From Bulleidia sp. zg-1006 (GTDB lineage: Bacteria; Bacillota_I; Bacilli_A; Erysipelotrichales; Erysipelotrichaceae): DNA of 64,000 nucleotides. Position numbers and translations under genes: made by a program. The DNA lies in contig NZ_CP069178.1 in the NCBI RefSeq assembly GCF_016812035.1, forward strand, positions 62,001 through 126,000, written 5' to 3'. Under the pieces are notes generated by a model. It made no database searches and was not told where the DNA came from. It worked only from the letters and a program-made list of their open reading frames with translations. Shown one piece after another: positions 23,365 through 33,435 of this stretch. How positions within the stretch are numbered: position 1 is the stretch's first letter; every line of letters starts with the position of its first letter.

Positions 23365-23795
23365 TGATTCATTCGGTTACTAATAAAGACTTATCACGCA
23401 TTACCGCGATTGATCAAGGCGCCTTCAAAAATGGATTTTGGTCAAAAGAAAACTATGAAAATGAATTCGAAAATAATCCATACGCAAATCTTTATGTGTA
23501 TAAAAAAGGAGAAATTCTTGGCTTTATTGATTTCTGGATTAGCTTTGAAATAGGGGATATAACACGCATTGCGGTTGATCCAAATTATCAAAGAAAAGGT
23601 ATTGCTAAGGAATTATTAGAGTTTGCTTTAATGCAAATGAAAAAAGAAAATTGTGAATATTGTCAATTGGAAGTTCGCTCCAGCAATCAAGCTGCGATTT
23701 CTCTGTATGAAAAATTTGGTTTTGAAAAAATCAATATTCGTAGTCATTATTATGAAAATCAAGAAGATGCTTTAGTTATGAACAAAGTGCTTTAG
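23361..23795 (+). CDS. rimI: Ribosomal protein S18 N-acetyltransferase RimI
   Basis: 144 residues, GNAT fold. The acetyl-CoA loop reads IAVDPNYQRKGIAKELL near 72-88, and LEVRSSNQAAISLYEKFGFEKI is the typical C-terminal GNAT motif. RimI acetylates the N-terminal Ala of S18; its gene often lies between tsaB and tsaD in Firmicutes, as here. It starts at overlapping ATGATG, and the first ATG keeps the 4-base overlap with tsaB. Confidence 0.88.
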   Translation: MMIHSVTNKDLSRITAIDQGAFKNGFWSKENYENEFENNPYANLYVYKKGEILGFIDFWISFEIGDITRIAVDPNYQRKGIAKELLEFALMQMKKENCEYCQLEVRSSNQAAISLYEKFGFEKINIRSHYYENQEDALVMNKVL

Positions 23796-23805
23796 GAGGA
23801 TGTTT

Positions 23806-24810
23806 ATGGCAAAAATATTAGCCATTGAAAGTAGCTGTGATGAAACAGCTTGTGCCATTATTGAAGATGGTCATGTGGTATTGAGTAATGTGGTTTCAAC
23901 TCAAATTGATACTCATAAGCAATTTGGTGGGGTAGTACCTGAAGTCGCTTCCCGTCTTCATGTTGAAAAAATATCCATTGTTATTAAAGAGGCTTTAGAA
24001 AAAGCCGGTATGTCTGTTCAAGATGTGGATGCGATTGCCTATACCAAAGGACCTGGTTTAATCGGTTCTTTGCATGTCGGGGTTCAAGCGGCTAAAACAC
24101 TGGCTTTGATGTATAAAAAACCGATGTTACCGACGAATCACATGGCAGGACACATCTATGCGAATGCCTTTGTGAAAGAGCTGAAATTTCCATTATTAGC
24201 TTTGGTAATTTCAGGTGGTCATAGTCAATTGGTTTGGATGAAGGAAGAGTATTCCTTTGAAATTATTGGTGATACCTTAGATGATGCAGTTGGTGAAGCT
24301 TATGATAAGGTTTCTCGTGTATTAGGAACGGGTTATCCGGGTGGACCGGTTATTGATAAGCTAGCGAAACAGGGTAAGGAACATTATTTCTTAAAAACCC
24401 CAAAAACGGATGGCACTTATGATTTTAGCTTCTCGGGTTTGAAGTCTTCTGTTCTTCAGTTGATTCAAAGGGAGGAAAAGCTCGGTAATCCTTTGGTAAA
24501 AGAAGATGTTGCGTTTGCGTTTCAAGAAGTAGCGATTCATTCCTTAGTGGATAAGACAGTCGCCGCTATACGAGATAAAAAGCCGGCGATGCTCGTTTTG
24601 GCAGGTGGTGTTTCCGCTAATTCGCGTTTAAGAGAAGTGATGGCGGAAAAGATGCAAGCTTTCCCAGAAACAGACTTGATACTACCACCGTTATCGGTAT
24701 GTATGGACAATGCGGCAATGATTGGCGCAGCGGCTTGGGTTGCTTGGCAGCGACAAGAATTTGGCACATGGGAAGATTCAGCGGATTCAAGCATGGAATT
24801 GTCTGTTTAG
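23806..24810 (+). CDS. tsaD: tRNA N6-adenosine threonylcarbamoyltransferase TsaD
   Basis: 334 residues. ILAIESSCDETA at the N-terminus, the metal-binding NHMAGH near 109-114, SGGHSQLV, GDTLDDAVGEAYDKVSR and LAGGVSANSRLR are all present. TsaD transfers the threonylcarbamoyl group to A37 with TsaB and TsaE. AGGAGG at 23794-23799 sets ATG 23806; the in-frame ATG at 23800 is too close to it. Last gene of the tsaE-tsaB-rimI-tsaD operon. Confidence 0.96.
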   Translation: MAKILAIESSCDETACAIIEDGHVVLSNVVSTQIDTHKQFGGVVPEVASRLHVEKISIVIKEALEKAGMSVQDVDAIAYTKGPGLIGSLHVGVQAAKTLALMYKKPMLPTNHMAGHIYANAFVKELKFPLLALVISGGHSQLVWMKEEYSFEIIGDTLDDAVGEAYDKVSRVLGTGYPGGPVIDKLAKQGKEHYFLKTPKTDGTYDFSFSGLKSSVLQLIQREEKLGNPLVKEDVAFAFQEVAIHSLVDKTVAAIRDKKPAMLVLAGGVSANSRLREVMAEKMQAFPETDLILPPLSVCMDNAAMIGAAAWVAWQRQEFGTWEDSADSSMELSV

Positions 24811-24858
24811 GATTTCACAAATGAAATATTTTGGAATAGAATAAAGACGGTGATAATT

Positions 24859-25500
24859 ATGAATGATAAGAATGAAAAGAATGTTCCACGCGCAACTTTA
24901 CAACGTTATCCTTTATATCTAAAAGCTTTGCGTAAACTTCAAGAAGATGGAACCACACGTATTATGTCCCGTGAATTAGCGGAATTGGTTTCAATTGAGC
25001 CAACAACAATTCGTCGTGATTTCAGCTTTATTGGTAACCTTGGAAAACAAGGATATGGTTATGATGTTGAACGTTTAATTGAAATTTTCTCAGAAGAGTT
25101 AGGGGTTAATTTTGATGAGAAGATTATTTTAATCGGAGCCGGTAACTTAGGAAGAGCTTTATTGAACTACAATCATTGGAATCATGTGGTCGGAACCATT
25201 GTCTGTGCTTTTGATTTAGCGCCAAGTGCGGATGAAATCGGAGGTATTCCCGTATATCCATTGAGTGAGTTAAACCGTTATATGCCAAAAGGAACAAGAA
25301 TTGCGATTTTGACAATTTCGCAAGATGTGCAAGCAACGGTGAATTTATTAATAAAAGCAGGGATTGAAGGTTTTGTGTCCTTTGCTATGGATCATTTTTC
25401 GGTTCCAAGTCATGTGTCTGTACGACACATTGATGTCGTTTCAAAGATTCAAGAATTAGTTTTTGAAACAAATGAAAAGCAACAAAATAAAGGAGTTTAG
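24859..25500 (+). CDS. rex: Redox-sensing transcriptional repressor Rex
   Basis: 213 residues from ATG 24859 (a GTG three codons earlier is less likely). The N-terminal winged helix includes YPLYLKALRKL and IEPTTIRRDFSFIG. The Rossmann NAD(H) domain carries LIGAGNLGRALL near 91-102. Rex represses fermentation and respiration genes when NADH is low and leaves DNA when NADH rises. It sits 6 bases upstream of asnS; the two may be cotranscribed. I saw no clear Rex operator in this window. Confidence 0.95.
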   Translation: MNDKNEKNVPRATLQRYPLYLKALRKLQEDGTTRIMSRELAELVSIEPTTIRRDFSFIGNLGKQGYGYDVERLIEIFSEELGVNFDEKIILIGAGNLGRALLNYNHWNHVVGTIVCAFDLAPSADEIGGIPVYPLSELNRYMPKGTRIAILTISQDVQATVNLLIKAGIEGFVSFAMDHFSVPSHVSVRHIDVVSKIQELVFETNEKQQNKGV

Positions 25501-25506
25501 AAAATA

Positions 25507-26895
25507 ATGTCAAGTGAAATGAGTATTCGCGATATTTATCGCCTAACAAAATCAGAAGTTGAATTGGAAAAAGATCAAGTTGAATATGTTCAACTACAAG
25601 GTTGGATTCGTACAAACCGTGCAGGAAAGAATGTATCGTTCATTTCTTTAAATGATGGAACTTATTTTAATAATGCGCAGATTGTGTATGATGCGGATAC
25701 TTTGAGTAACTATGAAGAGGTTTCTAAATATTTAACAGGTACAGCTATCTCTGTGATTGGAAAGCTGGTTTTAACACCAGAAGCGAAACAACCTTTTGAG
25801 GTACAAGCAAAAGAAATTAGTTTAGAAGGTGTAGCGGATAACACGTATCCTCTACAAAAGAAGCGTCATAGCTTAGAATACTTAAGAGAAACATCTCATT
25901 TAAGACCAAGAACGAACACTCTTTCAGCTGTTTTTAGAGTACGCTCAGTTTTAGCGATGGCTATTCATACCTTTTTTCAAGAACAGGGCTTTGTGTATGT
26001 AAACACACCAATTATTACCGGCGCTGATGCAGAGGGAGCTGGTGAAACATTTACAGTTACAACCCAAACCGATGACCATTACGAAGAAGATTTCTTTGGT
26101 AAGCATGCTAGTTTAACTGTATCTGGTCAACTACAAGCCGAAGCTTTTGCATTGGCTTTTAGAGATGTGTACACGTTTGGACCAACCTTTAGAGCAGAAG
26201 AAAGTAATACCACCATTCATGCGGCTGAATTTTGGATGATTGAGCCGGAAATGGCTTTTGCGGATTTGGCATATGATATGGATGTTATTGAAGATATGAT
26301 TAAATTCTGTATCGATTATGTGCTGGAAATGTGCCCGGAAGAAATGAATTTCTTTAATGAACGCATTGATACAAGCCTATTAGAACGTCTAAATCATGTT
26401 CGTAATTCTGATTTTAGGAGAATGTCATATACAGAAGCAATTGAAATCTTAAAGAAAGCTGATGTAAAATTTGAGAACAATAAGATTGAGTGGGGTATGG
26501 ATTTAAATACCGAACATGAACGGTACTTAACCGATCAAGTAGTGAAGGGTCCTGTCTTTTTAACGGATTATCCAAAAGAAATTAAGGCTTTCTATATGCG
26601 TGAAAACGAAGATGGAAAGACGGTTGCGGCAGCTGATTTATTGGTGCCATCCGTCGGTGAATTGGTTGGTGGGTCGCAACGTGAAGAACGCTTGGAAATC
26701 TTAGAAAAGAAGATGAAAGAATTGGGCATGAACTTGGATGGCTACCAATGGTATTTAGATTTACGCCGTTATGGTGGTTGTGAACATGCCGGATTTGGTT
26801 TAGGCTTTGAGAGATTTGTGATGTATGTGACGGGAATGAAGAACATTCGTGATGTGATTCCTTTTGCCCGCACACCAAAGAATTTAGATTTCTAG
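25507..26895 (+). CDS. asnS: Asparaginyl-tRNA synthetase
   Basis: 462 residues. An N-terminal OB-fold anticodon-binding domain ([19 protein letters not shown]) is followed by the class II core: motif 2 [20 protein letters not shown] and motif 3 [12 protein letters not shown], with GGSQREER between. The HAAEFWM context and the length favour AsnS over AspS. AAAGGAG lies 11 bases upstream. No T-box is seen, as expected from its position directly after rex. Confidence 0.95.
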   Translation: MSSEMSIRDIYRLTKSEVELEKDQVEYVQLQGWIRTNRAGKNVSFISLNDGTYFNNAQIVYDADTLSNYEEVSKYLTGTAISVIGKLVLTPEAKQPFEVQAKEISLEGVADNTYPLQKKRHSLEYLRETSHLRPRTNTLSAVFRVRSVLAMAIHTFFQEQGFVYVNTPIITGADAEGAGETFTVTTQTDDHYEEDFFGKHASLTVSGQLQAEAFALAFRDVYTFGPTFRAEESNTTIHAAEFWMIEPEMAFADLAYDMDVIEDMIKFCIDYVLEMCPEEMNFFNERIDTSLLERLNHVRNSDFRRMSYTEAIEILKKADVKFENNKIEWGMDLNTEHERYLTDQVVKGPVFLTDYPKEIKAFYMRENEDGKTVAAADLLVPSVGELVGGSQREERLEILEKKMKELGMNLDGYQWYLDLRRYGGCEHAGFGLGFERFVMYVTGMKNIRDVIPFARTPKNLDF

Positions 26896-26917
26896 GATGG
26901 CTTAACCATCCTTTTTT
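26894..26917 (+). terminator. Terminator after asnS
   Basis: AGGATGG (26894-26900) pairs with CCATCCT (26906-26912), followed by TTTTT. It includes the asnS stop codon. Confidence 0.8.
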
Positions 26918-26929
26918 CAGGAGTGAGAG

Positions 26930-28792
26930 ATGTTATATCAAGTTAGTAAAGCAAAAAAATCTTTTGCTGGAAATGATGTGTTTGAAAACGTCAATTTCAT
27001 GGTCAAGGGAACAGAAAAAATAGCTTTGGTCGGTCGCAATGGTTGTGGCAAGACTACTTTTCTACGTTGTGTAACAAAAGAAGAGCAATTTGATGAAGGA
27101 ACCGTCAGTCAACAAAATGGCACAAACATTGGCTACCTTTCTCAGAAGGTTTTTGCGAGAGATGAAGCGACGGTGAAGGAAGAACTTTACCAAATTTTTT
27201 TGCCTTTATTTCAAATTGAAAAAGAAATGAACCAATTAGCTATGAAAATGGCAGAGGATCATAGTGAAGAAATATTGAATAAATACGCACGACTTCAAGA
27301 ACAATTTGAACAAAAGGGAGGATATACTTGGGAAAGTGAATTGCTGTCAGTCTTTACTCGTTTTGGTTTTGAAAAGGAAGATTTAAAGAAAAGCATTGGT
27401 ACTTTTTCGGGTGGTCAGAAAACACGACTGGCTTTTGTTCGATTATTGTTATCAAAACCAGACTTACTCTTATTAGATGAGCCAACCAACCATTTGGATG
27501 TAGAAGCCATTGAATGGTTGGAAGGTTATATCAAAAACTATCCAAAAGCTGTTTTAATTGTTTCCCATGACCGTATGTTTTTAGACCACACCGTTGATGT
27601 GGTTTACCATATGGAATTTGGGACAATGAAGCGTTACCCGGGAAATTATTCGCATTTTGTTCAAGAAAAAGAAAATGATTTAGAACGCCAACAAGCCGCC
27701 TACAACCGCCAGCAAAAAGACATTCAGCGTCTACAAACTTTAATTGAAAAGTTCCGTTATAAAAAGAACAAAGCCGCCTTTGCTCAAAGTAAAATTAAAT
27801 ATTTGGAGCGAATGGAAAGAATTGATCCTGTTAAAAAAGGTCAAAGGAATTTTCATGCTCATTTTAAATCCCGTTTAAAAGGTGGAGAACAGGTCTTAAC
27901 AGTTGATCATCTAAAGATAGGGTATAATCATGTCTTAAATGAATTCTCCTTTAAGGTCCGACGAGGTGATCGAATTGCGATTATGGGACCAAATGGAACC
28001 GGGAAATCTACTTTGATGAAAACCTTAATGGGAAAAATTCCTGCTTTAGGAGGTTCTTTCTTATTTGGTCATCAAATTGAAAAGGGATATTTTGATCAGC
28101 AGTTAGCTCAGTTTTCAAGTGATAAAACGGTGATTGAAGAAGTTTGGGATGAATATCCAGAATTGGATCGAACTCAAGTGCGTTCGGCGTTAGGGCAATT
28201 CTTATTCTCGGCGGATGATGTTTTTAAAGAGGTTCAAGTTTTATCCGGTGGTGAAAAGGTTCGCTTGTCATTTGTAAAACTTCTCTTAGAAGAAGCGAAC
28301 ACTTTATTGTTGGACGAACCGACCAATCATTTGGATATTCCAGGGAAAGAGGCTTTAGAGGAAGCGTTAAGTTGTTTTGATGGCACGATTATTTTTGTGT
28401 CACACGATCGTTACTTCATTCAACAAATTGCGACAAGTATTCTTGAATTGCGAGATAATGAAGCCGTGTTCTATCCACAAACGTATGAGGAATACCATTT
28501 GCATAAACAAGAATCCATTCAAGAAGAAGTTAAACTTGAAAAGTCAAAAGAGGTGAAAAAAACCTCCGGTTTATCTCCGAATGGAATACGGAGAAAATTA
28601 AAGCATCTTGAGGAACAAATCTCGAAAAAGGAAGAAGAGTTAGAGGCAATGCGTGAGCTTCGATTTGAACCGGAATATTATCAGGATTATCATAAGATGA
28701 ATTTATTGGATATGGATATTGATGATATTCACAATGAAATTGCTTATTTGGAAAAAGAATGGGAAGAATTATTTGCAGAAAGTGAAGTTTAA
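26930..28792 (+). CDS. ABC-F family ribosome-associated ATPase
   Basis: 620 residues with two ABC domains and no membrane segments. Walker A sites are GRNGCGKTT (about 34-42) and GPNGTGKST (about 354-362). Signatures are FSGGQKTRL and LSGGEKVRL, and both Walker B sites carry DEPTNHLD. The linker between the domains (about 230-310) is rich in Arg/Lys, and a coiled coil (about 560-615) closes the protein. This is the ABC-F layout of translation factors and antibiotic-resistance proteins (Uup/YdiF type, by the C-terminal coiled coil). Whether it protects against a drug cannot be told from sequence. Confidence 0.88.
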   Translation: MLYQVSKAKKSFAGNDVFENVNFMVKGTEKIALVGRNGCGKTTFLRCVTKEEQFDEGTVSQQNGTNIGYLSQKVFARDEATVKEELYQIFLPLFQIEKEMNQLAMKMAEDHSEEILNKYARLQEQFEQKGGYTWESELLSVFTRFGFEKEDLKKSIGTFSGGQKTRLAFVRLLLSKPDLLLLDEPTNHLDVEAIEWLEGYIKNYPKAVLIVSHDRMFLDHTVDVVYHMEFGTMKRYPGNYSHFVQEKENDLERQQAAYNRQQKDIQRLQTLIEKFRYKKNKAAFAQSKIKYLERMERIDPVKKGQRNFHAHFKSRLKGGEQVLTVDHLKIGYNHVLNEFSFKVRRGDRIAIMGPNGTGKSTLMKTLMGKIPALGGSFLFGHQIEKGYFDQQLAQFSSDKTVIEEVWDEYPELDRTQVRSALGQFLFSADDVFKEVQVLSGGEKVRLSFVKLLLEEANTLLLDEPTNHLDIPGKEALEEALSCFDGTIIFVSHDRYFIQQIATSILELRDNEAVFYPQTYEEYHLHKQESIQEEVKLEKSKEVKKTSGLSPNGIRRKLKHLEEQISKKEEELEAMRELRFEPEYYQDYHKMNLLDMDIDDIHNEIAYLEKEWEELFAESEV

Positions 28793-28794
28793 GT

Positions 28795-28815
28795 CCGGTA
28801 TAGAACTGGATTTTG
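28795..28815 (+). terminator. Weak terminator after the ABC-F gene
   Basis: TCCGGT/ACTGGA stem with one wobble, then TTTTG. Short, so uncertain. Confidence 0.35.
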
Positions 28816-28881
28816 TCGGTTTAGAAAAGGTCTATTTTGTGCTATTCTGAGTATGTGAATTCTATAAAGGAGGACAAGTTA

Positions 28882-30546
28882 ATGACAGAATTATCACCGC
28901 TTCAAAAAGCTCGCTATGAATACAAGCCAAAACTTCCTAAAATGTTGAGAAACGGCATTGGGGAAATTTGTGTTAAAGAGGGTGAAGAAACACAAAGTGT
29001 AGCGGATCAAGAAAAGATTAAAGCTTTATTTCCAAATACTTATGGCAAAAAGGAAATTACTTTTGAAAAGGGTGTGAATACTTCAGTTGCTAAGAAACAA
29101 GTGGTTGGTGTGATTTTATCAGGTGGTCAAGCGCCTGGTGGTCATAATGTGGTTTGTGGATTATACGATGCTCTAAAGGCAACGAGTAAAGAGAATATTT
29201 TGTACGGATTTAAGAATGGTCCTAGTGGATTAATCGAAGATGATTATGTTGAATTCGATGATGCCCTTATTGATCAATATCGTAATACGGGTGGATTTGA
29301 TATTATCGGTTCCGGTCGTACAAAGTTAGAAACCGAGGAACAATTCAAAGTTGTTTCTGAAGTTTGTGCAAAACATGGTATGACCGCTATCGTTATTATT
29401 GGTGGTGATGATTCCAATACGAATGCGGCTGTTTTAGCAGAATATTTTGCGTCTCATAACACAGCTGTTCAAGTGATTGGTTGTCCAAAGACGATTGATG
29501 GTGACTTAAAGAACGAAGATATTGAAATTTCATTTGGTTTTGATACAGCCACTAAGACTTATTCAGAAGTGATTGGTAATATTGAACGTGATGCCAACTC
29601 AGCTAAGAAATACTGGCATTTTGTGAAGGTTATGGGTCGTTCTGCTTCGCATGTGGCTTTGGAATGTGCCTTAGAAACACAACCAAATATTTGTTTAATC
29701 TCAGAAGAGGTTGCGGAAAAGAAAATGTCTTTATCGCAAATTGCAAACTATATTGCGGACGCAGTTGAAAAGCGTGCGACTAAGGGAATGAACTTCGGGG
29801 TTGCGATTATTCCTGAAGGTGTGGTTGAATTTGTGCCTGAATTCTCGGCTTTAATTGCTGAAATCAATGAACTGTTAGCAGGTTCTAAGGCGGGTGAATT
29901 CAATATGTTGGCTTCTTGGGATGAAAAGTATGCCTTTATTAAGAAAGGTTTATCGGATGATTCTTTCAAAGTATTCGCAATCTTACCGCAAGCTATCCAG
30001 CAACAATTATTCTTAGAAAGAGATCCGCATGGTAATGTGCAAGTGTCCTTGATTGAATCGGAAAAGTTATTCTCGGCTTTAGTGAAAGATGTCCTAGAAC
30101 AAAGAAAAGTAGCTGGTACTTATCATGGTAAGTTCAATGCTTTACATCATTTCTTTGGTTATGAAGGTCGTTGTGCTTTCCCATCTAATTTTGATGCGGA
30201 TTATTGTTACTCATTGGGATACAACGCGTTCATGTTGATACAGTATGGTTATAATGGTTACTTATCTAAGGTATCGAATTTATCGATGCCGGCGGATCAA
30301 TGGGTGGCTGGTGGTATGCCAATCACTAAGATGATGAACATGGAAAGAAGACATGGGGAAGATAAGCCGGTTATTAAGAAAGCCTTGGTTGAATTAGATG
30401 GTAAGCCATTTAAGTACTTTGAAGCACATCGTGATGTTTGGGCAGTGGAAACGGCTTATACATATCCCGGTGCTATTCAATACTACGGACCAGCTGAAGT
30501 TTGTGATTTAACAACAAGAACATTAGCTTTAGAAAAAGATAAATAA
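28882..30546 (+). CDS. pfp: Pyrophosphate--fructose 6-phosphate 1-phosphotransferase
   Basis: 554 residues, the long PPi-dependent type. [11 protein letters not shown] near the N-terminus, [10 protein letters not shown] (the Asp after GGD is the mark of pyrophosphate use instead of ATP) and [10 protein letters not shown] form the active site; [14 protein letters not shown] follows. It makes fructose 1,6-bisphosphate reversibly from pyrophosphate in glycolysis. AAAGGAGG 8 bases upstream sets ATG 28882; the frame extends 15 codons further. It is the last intact gene before the decayed island. Confidence 0.92.
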   Translation: MTELSPLQKARYEYKPKLPKMLRNGIGEICVKEGEETQSVADQEKIKALFPNTYGKKEITFEKGVNTSVAKKQVVGVILSGGQAPGGHNVVCGLYDALKATSKENILYGFKNGPSGLIEDDYVEFDDALIDQYRNTGGFDIIGSGRTKLETEEQFKVVSEVCAKHGMTAIVIIGGDDSNTNAAVLAEYFASHNTAVQVIGCPKTIDGDLKNEDIEISFGFDTATKTYSEVIGNIERDANSAKKYWHFVKVMGRSASHVALECALETQPNICLISEEVAEKKMSLSQIANYIADAVEKRATKGMNFGVAIIPEGVVEFVPEFSALIAEINELLAGSKAGEFNMLASWDEKYAFIKKGLSDDSFKVFAILPQAIQQQLFLERDPHGNVQVSLIESEKLFSALVKDVLEQRKVAGTYHGKFNALHHFFGYEGRCAFPSNFDADYCYSLGYNAFMLIQYGYNGYLSKVSNLSMPADQWVAGGMPITKMMNMERRHGEDKPVIKKALVELDGKPFKYFEAHRDVWAVETAYTYPGAIQYYGPAEVCDLTTRTLALEKDK

Positions 30547-30795
30547 CTAAAAAGAACTGCTTGGAATGAAGTGAAAGCTGTTGGTGAAGACTTAAAAACA
30601 GTGACCAATTTTACAGTTGCTGTTCAATGAGTCCGCCAACGAAAGAACTTATGCAACTAGCATGATGGTGAAATCGTAACAATTATGGTGCTAAATAGAG
30701 CAATTAGGTGTGGAAATGTAAATACAGAAAGTGTTTATGATGGCAGAGCTATTTTGTTTATGTAAGATATAAGTTTTTGAAATATAGATAGGGAA
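30547..30795. other. Gene remnants after pfp
   Basis: No intact gene. Short stretches still look coding: about 30553-30630 reads NEVKAVGEDLKTVTNFTVAVQ then stop, and about 30676-30765 reads NRAIRCGNVNTESVYDGRA then LFM and stop. I do not recognise either. They mark the left edge of the decayed island. Confidence 0.4.
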
Positions 30796-30844
30796 AGATC
30801 ACCCTTATTTCAGAAAATCAAGTTTTCTGAAATAAGGGTGATCT
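30796..30844. repeat. Perfect 22-base inverted repeat (hairpin)
   Basis: Arms 30796-30817 and 30823-30844 are perfectly complementary with a 5-base loop TCAAG. The arm contains ATCACCCTTATTTCAGAAAA. No T run follows, so it is not a plain terminator. It lies 50 bases before the broken fic gene. Confidence 0.85.
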
Positions 30845-30890
30845 AATCTTGATAGTATTTCAAAAAAGGAGAGTTGACAAGTGAAAAAAA

Positions 30891-31617
30891 GAAAGAGCAG
30901 GAACTTTAAAAAAAACAACTGTCAGGTGACATATCATATTTTTCGTTTTATCCTTCAAAATTACCTCCAAATCCACCAATAGAAGTTGATAGTGATATTA
31001 CAGAGAAATTAATAAAGGCTCATAAAGTGTTAGCAATACTTGATGATAGAGCAACAAACATTCCAAATATTGATTTGTTTGTTTCCATGTATGTTCAAAA
31101 AGAGGCACTTCTTTCATCGCAAATTGAAGGTACACAGGCAACATTAGAAGATATTTTTAATCCTAATATTGATGAAAATATCAATGCAGATGTGGATGAT
31201 GTTGTTAACTATATTAAAGCTAGCAAATATGCAATAAAAAGATTGGAAACATTACCTTTGTGTAATTGATTGCTTTTAGAGACTCATAAAGTATTGCTAT
31301 CCGGAGTAAGGGGAAAAGAAAAAAATCCCGTAGAGTTTCGACAAAGCCAAAACCGGATAGGTGGGGCAGGTTCTACGATAAAAACAGCAAGGTATATACC
31401 GCCGAATGTTTTATCCATGAAAGAGTCTTTGTCCGATTTAGAAAAATATATGAATGCAGAGGATAAGTTAGATGATTTAATCAGAATCGCACTTATTCAT
31501 TATCAGTTTGAATCTATACATCCATTTTTAGATGGAAATGGACGCATTGGAAGATTACTAATCGTGTTATACTTACTGGAGAAAAAAGTCATAAAAACGC
31601 CATCTTTATATTATAGA
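30891..31617 (+). pseudogene. Broken Fic family protein
   Basis: A Fic/DOC AMP-transferase gene with three lesions. From GTG 30891 (AGGAGAG upstream) the frame slips in the A8 run at 30908-30915; one more A would restore KKKQLSGDISYFSFYPSKLP. TGA at 31267-31269 replaces what is usually an Arg codon. At about 31617 the gene is cut off by fusion to a copy of the CbrC-like segment. The inhibitory motif region (SSQIEGTQATLEDI) and the active site HPFLDGNGRIGR are still readable. Fic enzymes AMPylate target proteins. This one cannot be made intact. Confidence 0.85.
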
Positions 31618-31744
31618 AGAGTACGAGATGAGGTCAGAATACACCGATATCAGAGAGTACCTATACAAAGATGGCGATATGTGTGGATACTTATTTCGCT
31701 GTCTACACTGCGGTAAATACCACATCTATGTCGATGCGAGTTAA
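31611..31744 (+). pseudogene. 3' fragment of a CbrC-like gene (repeat copy 1)
   Basis: The last 44 codons of the gene at 33436-33925 are repeated here (SEYTDIREYLYKDGDMCGYL, then CLHCGKYHIYVDAS) and fused to the broken fic gene. It has no start of its own. Confidence 0.75.
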
Positions 31745-31806
31745 TTTGTACGGTTGATAGGTGAATCTGGCATATTAAAGCGAAAGACGAATTTGGAGGA
31801 ATTTTA

Positions 31807-32227
31807 ATGAAGATATATCCATATTTTTGATAGGAATAAAGCAGACATGGGACAATAATCTCTTTAAAATTGTGCTATTTACAGTTGGAACTGTCCTTCT
31901 TGTATCGTTGATACGCAAGCTTGTGATGGTCAGCAAGAGTGGCGGAAAATTTTCAGAGCCTATGCATATCGCAAATGGAAATTTATATATTTATAGCGGT
32001 ATTGTTCCGGGGAACCGAGTGATTCCTTTGAAGGAGCTTGAAGCGGTTGATATACACTTTGTGCGCAGAAGGCATCTAAATGGTCACAGATATTTTATAG
32101 AGTTTGTGAGAAAAAAGGGAGAAACAAGGGTATCATTATTGGAAAGGATAAGGGTACTGAAGAGAGACTGTCTCAGATTAAGAAGCAGCTGAAGAAGAAC
32201 AGAGTGAAGGTTCACGAGATAAAGTAA
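31807..32227 (+). pseudogene. Broken small membrane protein (repeat copy 1)
   Basis: GGAGG precedes ATG 31807, but the frame stops after seven codons because the T run is one base short. The rest continues in another frame from 31827: one transmembrane helix (LFKIVLFTVGTVLLVSLI) then a beta-rich part (MHIANGNLYIYSGIVPGNRV). A second slip in the A6 run near 32109 hides the ending GKDKGTEERLSQIKKQLKK. Together with copy 2 an ancestral protein of about 140 residues can be rebuilt, perhaps a transmembrane plus PH-like domain. Function unknown. Confidence 0.7.
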
Positions 32228-32245
32228 GTGAAGGAAAATAGGTTA

Positions 32246-32905
32246 ATGATAGTGGAAACTAAGAAAAAATCGGTTCCTTGGAAAGAAGGGAAAGTCATAT
32301 CGGTGTACCTTCGAGATGGGAGATACATATTGGCGCAGATGGTAAAATCGCCATACATGGTTTTCTTTAACCTTTTTAGCGAGGATAACTCGTGGGGAGG
32401 TGTGACTTTGTCAACTGATAAGGTGCTGTTCTGTCATGCGGTTACGCGTCAGTGGAAAGCGCACAGTCCCATCGAGCGCATTAAAGGTGTAGAGCCGCTT
32501 TCTGACTACGAGCTTCCAACCAGATGGATTCATACAGAAGGGCTCGGTCACAGAAGTCGAGAAATTATCGTTGATGGAGTAAAGCGAAGTGTGGTAATTC
32601 TCGGTACACGACTAGCATTGGTTGAAAGAGATATGATAGATAATAGCAAGAACAATGCACCGTGCGGACTCTATCATACGATGGTTAAGTCTGATTTAAA
32701 AGAAGCAGATTGGCCGATGGTGGAAAATATAGAAACAATGTCAGTCGAGATGTACCCGGGCTTGAATGAGCGGCTATACTTGTGTAGCCTTCTGGGGAAA
32801 AATGTAAATCCGGAGCTTGAGATTTACCTCGGTAGACCGATTCCGGAAGTATATAACACATATGTAAAGATAATGTGCGGAGACAAAATCCCCGATTACT
32901 GTTAA
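32246..32905 (+). CDS. Uncharacterised protein, possible Imm26-like immunity protein
   Basis: 219 residues, intact, no membrane segment or signal peptide. AAGGA lies 9 bases before ATG 32246. The opening VPWKEGKVISVYLRDGRYIL resembles the small beta-barrel start of Imm26-type immunity proteins; this is a weak resemblance, not an identification. Codon use is unlike the core genes: many ATA, AGA and CGA codons where neighbours use ATT and CGT, which suggests transfer. It lies between the two repeat copies among broken genes. An orphan immunity protein is one reading; an unrelated island gene is the other. Confidence 0.6.
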   Translation: MIVETKKKSVPWKEGKVISVYLRDGRYILAQMVKSPYMVFFNLFSEDNSWGGVTLSTDKVLFCHAVTRQWKAHSPIERIKGVEPLSDYELPTRWIHTEGLGHRSREIIVDGVKRSVVILGTRLALVERDMIDNSKNNAPCGLYHTMVKSDLKEADWPMVENIETMSVEMYPGLNERLYLCSLLGKNVNPELEIYLGRPIPEVYNTYVKIMCGDKIPDYC

Positions 32906-32934
32906 TACGACGAATTAAAATCAATACCTAGTTA

Positions 32935-32968
32935 AACCCCTTGAATCTGGAAGATGAAAAGGGGTATT
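32935..32968 (+). terminator. Hairpin between island genes
   Basis: ACCCCTT pairs with AAGGGGT around a loop of about 17 bases, followed by ATTATAC. Weak terminator candidate. Confidence 0.35.
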
Positions 32969-33037
32969 ATACTGGGCACAGATTAATGGATTTAACCATG
33001 GTAAATCAAAATAAATCGAAGGAAATGGGAGGACACA

Positions 33038-33361
33038 ATGGGAAATAGAGAAATGAAAGTTAGAGTTAATATGCCGGTACTCCCCGAGAGATTAGGGGGA
33101 TACACAGTTACAGCAAATAGGTTCGACGACATGTTCCTAAAGCTCTTCGACAAAGAGCCTTACGGAATCAACTCGGAGATTAACCTTATCGCCGGGGACG
33201 AGAGAACTAGCGTTGAAACCTTGGATATAGATAGAGGTGGAAGTTGCATGAGCATCAGCCTCAAGATTGGATATCCAGAAGCATTTACTTCAGGTGAAGT
33301 GCTAAGTAGACTTGCTGATGCGGTTGCGCCTTATAAGTGTGGCGTCGAGAAGATAGCGTAG
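33038..33361 (+). CDS. Uncharacterised small soluble protein
   Basis: 107 residues. GGGAGG lies 6 bases before the ATG. No membrane segment, no cysteine-rich motif. The middle LIAGDERTSVETLDIDRGG and the ending SRLADAVAPYKCGVEKIA suggest an alpha/beta fold. I do not recognise a family. Codon use (AGA, ATA, CTC) and a higher GC content than the core genes match the gene before it, so both probably arrived together. Its place next to a CbrC-like gene suggests an immunity or effector-defence role, which is speculation. Confidence 0.6.
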   Translation: MGNREMKVRVNMPVLPERLGGYTVTANRFDDMFLKLFDKEPYGINSEINLIAGDERTSVETLDIDRGGSCMSISLKIGYPEAFTSGEVLSRLADAVAPYKCGVEKIA

Positions 33362-33435
33362 ATATTAAATGAAATCGGATGAAGACCATAAAAGTTTACA
33401 TATAGAGCGAAAAATAGCATGTAAATAGCGATAAA

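Larger units (their letters stand above)
31611..32275. repeat. Long direct repeat, copy 1
   Basis: Nearly identical to 33792-34272. Copy 1 is longer; copy 2 lacks about 190 bases between two GAGTGA sequences. Copy 1 has one T fewer in the T run near 31830. The left junction cuts the fic gene. The right junction is inside TCGGTT. Confidence 0.9.

Noticed and set aside
25480-25506. T-box riboswitch before asnS
   Set aside because: Only 6 bases separate rex and asnS, leaving no room for a T-box.
31267-31269. In-frame TGA in the fic gene as a recoded Trp or Sec codon
   Set aside because: Homologues have Arg there, the same gene has a separate frameshift and a truncation, and TGA works as a stop in intact genes of this window.
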